Of a DNA stretch of 64,000 nucleotides, positions 48,056 through 59,647 are shown in pieces. The stretch covers positions 3,977,553 to 4,041,552 of the forward strand of contig OX421499.1 of assembly GCA_949126835.1 (NCBI GenBank), written 5' to 3'. The position numbers and the translations under genes are program-made. A model generated the notes under the pieces. The model worked only from the letters and a program-made list of their open reading frames with translations, had not been told where the DNA came from and searched no databases. Source of the stretch: Anisus vortex. Taxonomy: Eukaryota > Mollusca > Gastropoda > Planorbidae. The stretch's first letter is position 1. Each line of letters begins with the position of its first letter.

Positions 48056-48639
48056 ACGATGGCGGTCTCGGGAGGGTGCTGATGGGGGTTTGGGAAGGGG
48101 AAGGGGAGGGGGAGAGGTGGAGGGTAAAAGAAGAGGCGAAAGCTTAAATTATGGTTGAAGTGGTAGTGTACGGGGAGGGGCTAGGGTGGGGGTGGGGGGG
48201 AGGGAGAGATATAACTAATGGAACAGCTGCAAATGTAAAGTTAAACAAAAAATTATTATGGAATGCTTTATAAAAAAAAAATCAGGCAGAAAAAGAAATG
48301 GAAGGTTAAAATTTGGCTCTGACTTCCGTCATAAGTTCATTAAGACAAGCATTTTCAATCCATCAATCCATGCATCCATGCCATCGTCGTGTCATTCATC
48401 CATCTATCCATTCATTCAACCTTTCTAGCGTCTGTGCGTCAATTCGTTTCGTCTTCTGATTCTTACTATCTTTCACTATCTTTCGCTTTTGTAAAATAGA
48501 TTAATTTATTTTTCTCTCCGTAGATATATTTCTAGTTCATATTTCTCTCTTAGTCATTTTTGCTTCACTAGAATAATTCTTTTCTCTTCAACTATTCTAT
48601 CTTGTGATTCTTCTTCAGAGTTCCATGTTTCCTTGACGC
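48056..48639. other. Purine-rich then AT-rich, no gene
   Basis: G/A-rich 48060-48215, then CATCCATC-like sequence at 48350-48420. Confidence 0.5.
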
Positions 48640-48965
48640 ATTAGACTGCTAGTCCCGTCTCACTCCTGTACCCATGGGACCACCAGTGCGCTCGCATCAA
48701 GAAAACACCGGTGTGCCAACGCATGGGGGACAGCCCCTGCTGCGCGTCCGAGACTCATTGTACATCCTCGTGTCTCAGTGGGAAGGAAGCAATGAGCGCA
48801 GCGTTCCGACCTCAACCCCGCCCTGGTGCCTGGATGCCTATACATTTAATATACCGGGTGACATTGCATGTATACGGGCGAGCCACCTCGATAATGATCC
48901 GAGTGGACTTCCGCAGTGGGGGGAAAACAGTGCATGTGGCTGCTGTAACGCCACGCCTTCGATAA
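48640..48965 (-). repeat. GC-rich dispersed repeat, copy 2 (unknown family)
   Basis: Reverse-strand partner of 36110-36435 with the same block order. GC-rich against an AT-rich background. No inverted terminal repeats or tRNA boxes noticed. Confidence 0.55.
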
Positions 48966-50157
48966 AGTAAGAACAAAGCTAGTGTAATTTTAAAATAAAG
49001 TTATAATATTCCATTTTGCGGTCATTACAGATCAACATTCTGCTGAAACGGTGTTTGCTTGTGTGTCCAAGACAATGCTCTGCGCTATTTGTTTCCCTCC
49101 CTGTGAGTGAATTTTATTAAGACAGATTAAAAATAAAATTTAGAACAAAATAAAGGAAAGTGATACTTGAAAAAAATACAAATATAAAAAGATGCTTTAT
49201 AACAATGTGGCATACTTTATTTTTTCTAGATGGCCCAGTTCTAGAGCGCATAAAAATTGCGCATGACTGAGTGGGTAGTATTAATTTCCGGTGCCAAACA
49301 CTTAGTCTAAAAAAAAACAGACCGCAGTCGTGACAACTTTGGTTTCAAACAGATTTTTGAAGTGGCCCAAAGCAACGGGAGTTATGAAAAAGATCGTGCG
49401 CCTGCCACTCATATTTCTCTCATTCTCTCGTATTGAAATCGGGACAAGCCACTTAAAACTTTGAACAATCCTTTTTTTTTCTCTTGTAGAAATATTACTA
49501 CAAGAGTTGGCAACAATTTATTGAAGGGGCTGCTTGCGGTCAATGATCTGAAGTTGACACAGTACCACAGTGACTCTGGGGGGGGGGGGGGAGGGGGGAG
49601 GTGGTCCTAGCGATCTGATGGGGTCCCATGCCTAGAAATATTTGTCTGAAAGCTGGTTGCCGAAACAACAACAAGCACACTTTCTGCTACATATTTCATT
49701 TTTTTTTACAATAGAATGTACCGAATGGAGCTGGTAAGTCTTACGTGCGCCCTTGTCATAGGGGGATTGTGTGGCAATGCAATGACTAGATGACTATTTT
49801 TTCCATATACTAATAACAAGTACTTAAATGGGCTACATAGACTCAAGGATACTCAAACTAACCAAGAAACGATAAAATTGTGGAGAGTTCAAACTGGATT
49901 CAAACCCAAGTTTTTGGCAATGTCAATCCAACGCAACTGCCTCTACAGTTCCGGTGTTTTCTATATCAAGCGTAGAGAGCTTCGTTACTCAAACACCGCG
50001 GAAGATATATTCAAACGTACAGCAATGCAGCGGATCGCCGGTGGTCTTACGATAGAGTGTTAGAATGATATATAGAAAAAGGCTCCAGTACAAACGCCTG
50101 TACTTTACTTTACTTGCTTTACTGGAGAGGGGGTGGAGTTCGATCGTATTATATAAA

Positions 50158-50380
50158 TGGTGGCTGAGCGGCAGCGCGTTCGGCTGGCGATCAAAAGGTT
50201 CTGGGTTCGAATCCTGGTGCAAGCTAGTATTTTTTTCCCGGGACTTGAGGGTATCCCTGAGTCAACCCTGCTCTGATGGATACCTTACACTAGGGGTAAA
50301 GTAGAGGCGGCTGGGCATTGTGCTGGCCACCGCTGCTTCACCGGCCCTAGGATCAGTTTGGTCCGAAAGGTACTTTACTT
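50158..50380 (+). mobile_element. SINE family 1
   Basis: Well-preserved head TGGTGGCTGAGCGGCAGCG and B box GGGTTCGAATCC. The GCCGTGGCCACAGAAACTGG block is deleted, joining GTGCTGGCCA to CCGCTGCTTCACCGG. The tail TTTGGTCCGAAAGGTACTTT is intact. Confidence 0.85.
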
Positions 50381-50635
50381 ATGTAAACAGTTAGAGAGAG
50401 AGAGAGGTGGCTTGAAAAAAGGGGACACATAAAACAGACAAAGTATACATTTGAGAAAGAGGCGATGGAATTCGTAAGAAAAGAGCAAAGGAAGAAAGAG
50501 AGTGATAGAGAAAAAGAGATAAGGAAAGCTAGGGGACTGAGTAGAAAAGAAAGAAATGCAAAACGGAAAAACTGAAAACTGACAGGGAAAGACAAGACAG
50601 AAGGCTATGCAAAAAATATAGGCTACAGAGAGAAA

Positions 50636-50636
<1 letters not shown>

Positions 50637-50670
<34 letters not shown>

Positions 50671-51177
50671 AATTCAGATAGAGAGAAGGACATCTCCAGA
50701 GGGCCATCTAATTTCAATTCCTTCCTTTCATTTTCGAAGTCACGGGCGCGCAGCTCTTCATATCGCCCATCATTTCCGGTTTCGCCCGAGCACGGGTGAG
50801 TTGCGCCCCTTGTCTGGTGTTCTATGACACTAAATAGCCCGTTTCTCTGTTTGGTTATCTTCCCCTTTTGTATTGTCAGTAATTACTGCCCCCCTCGTGC
50901 CATTTGACAATATTTTGATATGAGATGCGAGAGTTACAAACACACAAATTTGAGAACGCGATGCCGGAATATCAAAGTCAAGACGAGGCCGAGCGGAAGA
51001 GTAACTCTTCCCTCCACCACCAAGCCGCGTTATGATTGGTTCGTTTACAGGAGCATAAACAAAACACGCGTATCCGATTGGTTCCATTCACTGCGGCACA
51101 AGTCTGCAAACATTATCATTTGATTGGCTTTTTTTCTTCTCTTTTTACCCCTCTCTATCTTTATTTCTTTCCTTCCC

Positions 51178-51215
<38 letters not shown>
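50637..51215. repeat. Flanking GA and CT tracts
   Basis: (GA)n at ~50637-50668 and (CT)n at ~51179-51213 flank a CpG-rich 400-bp block, giving opposed purine/pyrimidine tracts. Confidence 0.8.
50740..51130. promoter_or_regulatory. CpG-rich block with three inverted CCAAT boxes (possible promoter)
   Basis: CpG-dense sequence in an AT-rich window. GATTGG motifs at 51034-51039, 51076-51081 and 51122-51127 read as CCAATC on the minus strand, spaced 42 and 46 bp. NF-Y sites with such spacing are common in animal promoters; transcription would probably run leftward. No supported exon follows, so this is inference. Confidence 0.3.
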
Positions 51216-51221
<6 letters not shown>

Positions 51222-51819
51222 GTCTTCTTTGCTTTTGACGGGTTCACCAAATTTCTTTTTAACACTCCATGTTGACGTTGAGCGAATGTTGACAGTTCAT
51301 GACGAAATGGAATTGTGAATATGGAATATTCGGAGTAGCCATTCTCAGCCGATCGGTTAGCTACGAGCTCTTGCAGGACCGGGGCTCTCTCACGCCCCGC
51401 ACCCCACCCTTCCAACGCCTTATCTTAATATAGTCCAATGGCCCTATATTTAACAAACACATACACAAGTTCCTTTGCAAAGCTAAATTTAACTCAGACC
51501 CAAGACTTTTCGATTCCCCGTCATTTTTATATGTTTTAAAACATATGTATTAGGTTTTAAAACGTATTACTTTTTTTATAGTTTCAATGGTGAAATGTTA
51601 TGTTGAAATGGTCATCCACTCTTCAATAACTTGTTTACCAGTTATTTATTATGAGTTATGTTCCTAACAGAAAGTCTCTGAAAGAATCTGGGACATACAC
51701 ATCCTGGGCGATTGAACCAAAAAAACAAAACAAGGACAAAAAGCGAAACACATCTATTTTGTGCATGTTTGTAGCTCATAATGTTCTATCAATCTTTTTT
51801 TGAAGTAAATAAGTAAAAT

Positions 51820-52074
51820 AAAGTACACTTCGGACCAAACTGATCATAAGGCTGGTGAAATAGCGTTCACCAGTTTCAGTGGCCACGGCATCCTAGGGGA
51901 TGTGTGGCCAGCACAATCAGCCGACTTTACTTTACCCCAACTATTGTCAGGTACCCATCAGAGCTGGGTAAACTCTGGGACACGCTCAAGTCCTGGGAAA
52001 AAAATCATAGCCTTCACCAGGTTTTGACCCCAGGACCTTCTGATCGCCAGTCGAACGCGCGGCTGCTCGGCCAC
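51820..52074 (-). mobile_element. SINE family 1, near full length
   Basis: Complete on the minus strand, from tail (AGTACACTTCGGACCAAACT) to head (GGCTGCTCGGCCACC). Confidence 0.85.
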
Positions 52075-52102
52075 CTTATGTGCTTAGACTTATCTCGACA
52101 CT

Positions 52103-52375
52103 ATTGACAAGTCTAAATGAGGCATGACCTTTCGGGTTTAATGAATGCATTAACTTCCGGTTTATTTCCGTCAGCAATCTTGAAATAATGTTTTCGGCTT
52201 TTTTTTTGTATAGCTTTTAGAAATATACAAAGGCTACAATATTAGTTATTCGGAAACCGTTTTTAATTCATAGTCTGGCGTTCAAAGTCAACCGTTTCCT
52301 TTTGGCAAACTCTTTTAGAAATTATTTTATCCTCTAAATCGCTTCTTACTCGCAGAACAACCTATTTTTTTGTAC
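52103..52375. repeat. Partial copy of the 44274-44868 repeat
   Basis: Begins TTGACAAGTCTAAATGAGGC and continues collinearly to CGCTTCTTACTCGCAGAACA. The right inverted terminus is missing. Confidence 0.5.
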
Positions 52376-52706
52376 CCGATTACAATATTTATTTGAAATT
52401 TCTTTCCTAAAAGTCTTCAGTAAAAAAAAAAAAAATTAAATATAAGATTTATAGCGATTTTTAAAGTGTAGTTTGTACATTTTTGTATCTGCACCTTATA
52501 CAGTTCTGTTTTTTTTTCCACCCGGGCAACGACGGGCAATGCAGCTTGTATATATATAAAGAAAGAAGAGACAGGATTTGGGCAAGAACTACGTAAATAC
52601 TTTAAAATTGTCTCGTTTTTTTTTTCTTTGTGTGGGTTGTGATGCAGGGGAAGTGATCGAATGATCAATCTATTTGTAATCTATTTGTAACCTATTATCA
52701 ATTCTT

Positions 52707-53035
52707 TGTGTGTGTGTGTGTGTGTGTGTGAAATTATCAATCAATGCGCTTTAAAAAAAACTCTTAAAGAAAATTTAATTTATAGAACGCGCGTAGATCC
52801 TGATTTAAAAGAGACAATAAGGAAAAAGCTCTGGAGAATAACAATATACCCCCCCTCCCACACACACACACAGATTCACCCACACACACACACACATACC
52901 CAGACAAACCAAACCACAAACTAATTCCAGAACACGATACTAGGGGTGTGATTGCAGTAATTGGAAGGGAACAAACAAACACACACACACACACACTTAA
53001 AAGCACACACACACTCACAAAAAAAACACATAAAC
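52707..53035. repeat. TG and CA microsatellites
   Basis: (TG)n at 52707-52730 and CA-rich tracts at 52856-52900 and 52977-53035. Confidence 0.9.
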
Positions 53036-53837
53036 ACACTTACGAACGCTTAGAGGGACAAACACATTTAATGACGGGTTACGCTTTGGCTTTACGCCCT
53101 TTTCTCCGTTCCCTCCTCTTCATTGCCCACATTTCACGCCCCTTCACCCCCTGTCCCCATCCACCATTCCCCTCATAGTTGCACATAACATGGGTAGGCT
53201 GAACTGGCAACCTAATAATAATCTCATCACAATAGACAAAGCACAAGGAGGGGGTGGGCGTTGGGGAGGGGGCGTGGGGGAGTAGGGGAAGGGGGGCGCT
53301 AATCTGCTTTCCTGTATGCGAATAAATGCCGCTAACACAACATACCTCCAGGAGAAAATTTACATATAGTTCGTCTAGGCTGGGCTCCCCCGTTATAAAC
53401 ATGACATTTAAGCAACTGCGCCCCCCACCTTCAACACAGTCCACCTCCCCCAAGACACTCTCTTGTGATTCCTTATTATTCCTTAAACTTTTTCACCTCA
53501 TTCCTAGTTTCTCTCGTTCTTTCTTTCTCTCTCACTCCTTCTTTCTTTCTTATTCTCTCTTCCGCCTCCATTTCTTCAACCTTCCCATGATTCCCAGCAG
53601 CGTGCTTCGCGATAGGTCATGTGTCCAGACGTTGCCAGGGTAACGACGCCATGTTTACAATGCGTCTGCGCTTGCTGCGTGCTGATGAGACTGCTAGATA
53701 GGGAAGTATGGGGTACGGGCGATAAAAAAAAAATTGTTATGATTTTATGAGAGGATGATTATTAAATAGAGAGATTGTGGAAGTGTGTGAGGGGGGGTGT
53801 AAGTGGGGTGAGGGGAACTGATGAACAAAATGAGATT

Positions 53838-53872
<35 letters not shown>

Positions 53873-53934
53873 ATAAATAAAGAAATGGGTGTAAGTATGC
53901 AAATGAGATGAATAGATAGATAGATTGATAAGTA

Positions 53935-54190
53935 AGTGGTTAGCTATGTAATTTGGAAGGTAGGTCAGTGTGTAGGGGTAAAGTTCGGTAGGTGTGTAGG
54001 TAGGTAGATAGATAAGTAGATATGTAGGTCGGTAGGTGTGTAGCTAGGTAGGTGTGCAGGTAGGTAGGTAGGTAAACAGGTAGGTAGATATGAAGTTTGG
54101 AAGATAAGTAGGTATGTAGGTAAGTATGTAGGTAGGAAGATTGGTAGGTAGGTGGGTAGGTATGCTGGTGGGCTTAGGTATGTTGGAAGG
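53935..54190. repeat. (AGGT)n/TAGG degenerate array
   Basis: GTAGGTAGGTAG-type tetranucleotides with GTGTAGG and GGAAG variants. A (TA)n tract at 53839-53868 lies just upstream. Confidence 0.85.
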
Positions 54191-54483
54191 TAAGTAGTTA
54201 CAGAATCCTCAAAGAAGACTAAGGCTGTGATCCATGCAGGTATCAAACATAACACAATTACAATTAAAGACCAATTTTAATCACTGCATAGGTTTAGAAA
54301 AAAAAAACATATTACTGAGAACTGAGGCGTAGTGGTCGAGCTGCAAACGGTTACGCCTTTATTATGTCAGGCTTGGGCTTACAAAAAAATGTTTTAAAAC
54401 CTGCGAGACACAATAAAAATTAATATCTACCACAACATTTCAAAACTCAAGAAATTAGAATTAAACTAAAAACTGGGCACAGT

Positions 54484-54687
54484 GGGGCGTGGTGGCCGAG
54501 CGTCGTACCGAAGGTCCTGGGTTCGAATCCTGATGAAGGCTAGGATTTATTTTCCTGGACTCGAGGGTGTTCCTGGGTCCAACCAGGTCTGATGGGTACC
54601 TGACAATATAGTTAGGCATTGTGCTGGCCGCATATCCCCAAGTATGCCGTGGCCACTAAACTGATGAACGCTGCTTCAACTGGGCAC
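54484..54687 (+). mobile_element. SINE family 1
   Basis: Head GGGGCGTGGTGGCCGAGCG, B box GGGTTCGAATCC and body to GCTGCTTCAACTGGGCAC. The 3'-most GGTCCGAAGG block is absent. Confidence 0.8.
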
Positions 54688-54734
54688 TACAAATGTAAAA
54701 TAGCTAAAGTATCGAACGCTATCGATTGTAACCG

Positions 54735-55258
54735 TTGAAGTATTGACCATGTTGAAAGTCTAGGTATTGGAACCAGTTATCATTGACCTTATGAAATGTC
54801 GAGGTATTGGAACCGGTTATTGACCTTGTGAAATGTCGAAGTATTGGAACCGGTGAAGCATTCCCCTTGTCGAATGTCTAGGTATTGGAACCAGTTATCA
54901 TTGACCTTATGAAATGTCGAGGTATTGGAACCGGTTATTGACCTTGTGAAATGTCGAGGTATTGGAACCAGTTATCATTGACCTTATGAAATGTCGAGGT
55001 ATTGGAACCGGTTATTGACCTTGTGAAATGTCTAGGTATTGGAACCAGTTATCATTGACCTTATGAAATGTCGAGGTATTGGAACCGGTTATTGACCTTG
55101 TGAAATGTCGAGGTATTGGAACCAGTTATCATTGACCTTGTGAAATGTCGAGGTATTGGAACCAGTTATCATTGACCTTATGAAATGTCGAGGTATTGGA
55201 ACCGGTTATTGACCTTGTGAAATGTCGAGGTATTGGAACTGGTGAAGTATTGACCATG
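54735..55258. repeat. Alternating 40/37-bp tandem array, ~13 units
   Basis: Units of GAAATGTCGAGGTATTGGAA followed either by CCAGTTATCATTGACCTTAT (40 bp) or CCGGTTATTGACCTTGT (37 bp), mostly alternating, i.e. a 77-bp higher-order unit. Confidence 0.9.
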
Positions 55259-55356
55259 TTTGGTGTCTCCTGAAATCGGCGAAGAATTCTCCAAACAATG
55301 CCCCAGTTACGAAGCAGCTCGAAACTGGCTATGGTCACATTGCACAGACAGTAATA

Positions 55357-55511
55357 CAAGGGGTCGGCAACCTATGACACGCGTGCCAAAACAAAATAAA
55401 ATAAAATTACATTTTACATGAAAAAAGTATGATTACTTTTAGGCTGTTGGCGCGCTGTATGAATTACAAATCGTACTTTGGCACACTGTTGTCAAAGGGT
55501 TGCCGACTCGT
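55357..55511. mobile_element. Short hAT-like MITE
   Basis: Ends CAAGGGGTCGGCAACCT and (reverse complement) CACGAGTCGGCAACCCTT, a terminus common among hAT MITEs in animals. The interior has a GTGCCAAA / TTTGGCAC inverted pair. Target duplication not convincing. Confidence 0.55.
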
Positions 55512-55626
55512 GCACTAGCACATACAAAATAATGAAGGTGATGAGAGGCAGACCAAGACACCCACAGCACATTTCATCATTGATTTAGATTTTATACCTT
55601 CCTATAGAAATCTTTCCGTTTACCTA

Positions 55627-55927
55627 AACACTATTACAAGATGGCCCGCTTGTTTTAATATGTCTGCTATTTGATGACTCGAATTACTTCTTTTAAGAAT
55701 TCCCGATTTTTTTGTTTTTTGTACTGTGCATTTCCGTTTTATTTAATTGTTATGATTTTCTCAATAAAAAATTTAAATTTAAATCGAAAGTTGTATACAG
55801 CGGAAATATTTAGGCGAACGTAGGAGTGTAGAAGTCATTTAAGACAGCGTTTTTGTATGCGCACGGAAAAAGAACATATAAGCTCTAAAAATAGAGCAAG
55901 CGGTCCAGCTTATTATAGTCTTTGGTT
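55627..55927. mobile_element. TA-flanked MITE, about 300 bp, copy 2
   Basis: Same interior as copy 1 (CGAAAGTTGTATACAGCGGA, then GCACGGAAAA and CTCTAAAAA). Right end CTTATTATAGTCTTTGGTT|TA. The left end is shortened, reading TA|AACACTATTACAAG. Confidence 0.65.
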
Positions 55928-55929
55928 TA

Positions 55930-56854
55930 CCAAATTTTGATCTGAGTAGGTAGAAAAATCGACATTTGTTCACTAATTCCGCATTTTTTTAAATGTCCGA
56001 GTGACTAGCTGTCACCCGCTGGCGTCTCTAGTGTCATCGCCTTTAAGTGTCCAACTGGTTATAGCCTTAGCTTACGGCTTAACCTGAGAGCTTACATTTT
56101 CCAAGTCGGTAGCCCACCGCTAAAAAAGTACATTCTAATTTATGCTAAAAGCCCACATCATCGCTCCGCAACTACTGTTTCGTTGTTTTTTTTTATTTTT
56201 TAAATTCTAATTAACTATCTGTTTGTCTCTTGTTAAAAAATGACAAACAATGGCAACATGTTACGGCCCAAGAGTTCTCACATGTCATTAAACAAGTCTT
56301 TAAAAATAATATTAAAAAAAATTGGCCTATTGAAAATAATACAAATTAACAACACCTTTTATTGTAACAGGTGTAATTAAGTTGAAATTTATTCTTTTTG
56401 GCCACTCGGACAAATTTTGCTATGCGTTGCGTCGCCTTGTATGCTTAATCATCTCCGATACACGTCAAAGGCCTTCATTAAATGGCTGTTGTTGTTTTTT
56501 TTACAATCAACTCACCCTTTAAATGGACATGTCAATAGGATAGGGGCAGAGGACCACCGGAATCGTCACCCTAACAAAAGCCTAGCACCCCACCCATAAG
56601 CCTTTGTGCAACCTCTGTGCAATAAACCCAAGGATGAGTGGGGTGTGGTTGGGGGAGGGGAGATAAGCGAAGTATTTTGGATTATATTCTTGTTCAATTG
56701 TCTACCTTCAAGTGCTTTTATTTGCATTCAAAATAGTTGTTGTTGTTTTTAATTTGGTTGTCTCTGTTACTATTGAACTAGTTCATGCAGTCGGTTTAAG
56801 ACTAGAAAAAGGAACACCGTGAAAAGCATTTCAAGAGCTTATGTGTGCCAGCAA
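55930..56854. other. No gene recognised
   Basis: AT-rich. A GGCAGAGGACCACCGGAATC patch at ~56545 could be a decayed piece of the LINE whose 3' end follows at 56855, but this is weak. Confidence 0.45.
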
Positions 56855-57079
56855 CAGAGCTAGACAGGCCTTAGAGTGGAATCCCCAGGGTAAACGGCAT
56901 AGAGGAAGACCCAAGCGAACATGGAGACGAAGCATACTGGATGAAACCGAAAGAACTGGAAAGAGCTGGGAAGAATTGAAGCGACTAGCAAGAGACCGTG
57001 AAGAGTGGCGAGCTTTGACAGAGGCCCTATGTTCCACAAGGAACCCAAAGGACAGATGATGATGATGATGATGATGATG
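56855..57079 (+). mobile_element. Non-LTR retrotransposon (LINE) 3' end with GAT-repeat tail
   Basis: The frame 56841-57059 encodes the C-terminus typical of endonuclease/RT LINE polyproteins: an RQALEWNPQGKR..RGRPKRTWRR motif followed by an arginine-rich segment with a W-EEL--LA-DR-EWR pattern. The frame ends in TGA and runs straight into (GAT)n to 57079, a microsatellite-type tail. The element is heavily 5'-truncated, which is usual for LINE insertions. The family (RTE- or jockey-like) cannot be fixed from this much. Confidence 0.75.
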
Positions 57080-57190
57080 TGCCAGCTGAATCTAAAGGGG
57101 TCAACTGAGAGCCAGTGCAAATTTAAAGTGGGATAGTTAGACTACTAAAATATCCACTAGGTCTTAGTTAATTTATCCATCTATCTATAT

Positions 57191-57729
57191 TTCTGTCTGT
57201 CTGTTTTTCTTTCTGTCTATATCAATGTCCATCTATCTGTCTGTCAATATGTCTGTCTCTTTGTAGATCCGTCTGTTTAGCTAACTATCTTTCTGTCTGT
57301 CTGTTTTTCTTTCTGTCTATATCAATGTCTATCTATCTGTCTGTCAATATGTCTGTCTCTTTGTAGATCCGTCTGTTTAGCTAACTATCTTTCTGTCTGT
57401 CTGTTTTTCTTTCTGTCTATATCAATGTCTATCTATCTGTCTGTCAATATGTCTGTCTCTTTGTAGATCCGTCTGTTTAGCTAACTATCTTTCTGTCTCT
57501 GTTTTTCTTTCTGTCTATATCAATGTCTATCTATCTGTCTGTCAATATGTCTGTCTCTTTGTAGATCCGTCTGTTTAGCTAGCTATCTTTCTGTCTGTCT
57601 TTTTTTTATCTGTCTATATCGATGTCTATCTATGTGTCTGTCAATATGTCTGTCTCTTTGTAGGTCCGTCTGTTTAGCTAACTATCTTTCTGTCTGTCTG
57701 TTTTTCTTTCTGTCTATATCGATGTCTAT
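57191..57729. repeat. 100-bp tandem repeat array, about 5.4 copies, cut by the LTR element
   Basis: Units start at 57191, 57291, 57391, 57491, 57589 and 57688 (period 100, with 98- and 99-bp copies). Each unit is built from TCTG/TCTA motifs with a conserved core CTTTGTAGATCCGTCTG. The sixth unit stops after GATGTCTAT at 57729, where the retrotransposon begins. Confidence 0.9.
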
Positions 57730-58920
57730 TGTTACGTCCACAATCCCCTTGTGGCCAGAGCTGTGTAGATCTTGCTGATAATTCTCGTTAGTCCTAGAGG
57801 AGACTTTAATTATTAGTATTTATGTTTCAGTATTACACGAACTCTTCTTATAGTCCTGGGCACAAATTCAGTATTTGTATTCCAACATTTCCTTTCTTGT
57901 AAATTATGGTAGTAGATAAATCTTATAGTAATGTATTCAACACAATAGGATAGTAACTTGACAAAGAAGCTTCAGTGTAACTGTTGTTGATAGTTTATTT
58001 CAGGTGGTATGTTCAATATATACAATATATCTATTATGTACAGTTAGAATAAAATAGTGCAAACACAAACGTTCTCAAAAGAACATATTTTGAAACTCTC
58101 TGTCTTTCAGACAAAACAAATCATTAAATACTATCCGAGTGGTGCAAGGGATAGACCCACTACCAGTAGGGGTGAAAATCATGGTAACATTACAAAACTC
58201 ATAACAAAACGATATGAACTTCCCCTATTAAATAATGAGTCGTTCCCAGACTCTGAGAATTTGAGATCAACACAGAATCCCAGCATTACCTAGAACCTTT
58301 CGTTTTCCTACTAAACGTCCTAATATCGCGTGTAGTAAGAAAAGAGAGAGAGAGAGGAGAATAAACATTGCGTGTTCCAATTCTTGGAAAAACAATATAC
58401 ATGACACGCCCCCACCCAATGAAAGAAATAATGTACCATAATTACCCAAGTAATACTCAACATGGTACATTTTTCGTACTTAACACTATCGTTTTAACAA
58501 CCAACAATCAATGGAAGATTATAAGACAATTTAAGCAAACATGGCTCACTGGCACAACTAAATTATAAAAAGTGTCACTACCCAATGGTAATTGTGATTA
58601 TAACGTGATTGGACAAATATTTCCCCGTTAGTATTAATATTAACTAATGTCTCAACAAGTACAAATAATTCAAAAATATTCTAGTCATTCTTATTTTAAC
58701 TATGTACAGTTGTGTGGATTTCCACCAAAATTTGCAAAAAGTCTTAATCTATTTAAACAAATATAACATTGCTCAAACTCTGTCAATTTTCAACAGTTTA
58801 CTTCTAATATACAAACCAAAAGATAAGTAATACATAACTCGAATCAAACTATAGGTTACTTCCCCTTTAAATTACAGTGTCAACTTGACATTAACAGGGT
58901 TCATACCTAAGATGATGATA
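57730..58920 (-). repeat. Presumed 3' LTR region (inner boundary uncertain)
   Basis: The outer end at 57730 is well supported by the interrupted satellite. The inner boundary given here takes the best polypurine tract (minus-strand AGAAAAGGGGAAG, 58921-58934) as the sequence just upstream of the LTR. A shorter LTR of about 460-480 bp is also possible: GGTAACA at 58183-58189 or ATAACA near 58201-58206 would give starts of TGTTACC or TGTTATG. Comparison with the 5' LTR, outside the window, would decide. Confidence 0.45.
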
Positions 58921-58934
58921 CTTCCCCTTTTCTC

Positions 58935-59647
58935 AAATACGAGGAGAAAATACACTCTAGTTACGATTACTACAGTAATCTAAATATTAAAATGTAATCC
59001 ACTATTATGCGTTTTTGGCAAATTTAAAAGTTTAATATAAAAGATTGTTCAGGGTTGAATGAGTGCACACCTTTAGGTACCTTTGTTTCCCTCCATTCCC
59101 GGATATATGGAATATATAACAACCTATACAACATAGTGAATATCCACTAGTTTTTCCCATTCTATTACCGTGATATAACAATTTAGCAATAGATTTCCAA
59201 TATTATCTATTAATTTATACCAATTAAGATTACATCTCTTTCTAAGATAAAAATTGTACATATTATTATTTAGTTCCATTCATTAACTAAAATAAAACAA
59301 GATAATAAATCAACTAGCTCAAAGTTTTCCCACTTAATTGCATGTGATGACAATTACTTTTATCCATCCATATCAAGTAAATACGTGCATATTATATATT
59401 TATTGCATCATGCATCAACATTTAAATGGAATTTCTTTTCCATAATCAAATGAATTTAAAATATATCAGAACATCAATATTATACATGATTATAAGAATT
59501 ATTAATACTTTCAAAAGACTTGACTTCTGTATGATACAAGTATTCTATAGGTATTCCATAATCAAAATTCAAACGAATGATAGGTTATCATGACACATTC
59601 TTAATGAATAAGTGAGATGATCTGAAAAAGAAGTATGGGTTATTCAG
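58935..59647 (-). other. AT-rich 3' untranslated region of the LTR retrotransposon
   Basis: Roughly 700 bp between the RNase H stop and the polypurine candidates. It has no reading frame of note, no envelope-like gene and no chromodomain. I see nothing functional here apart from AT-rich sequence. Confidence 0.5.
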
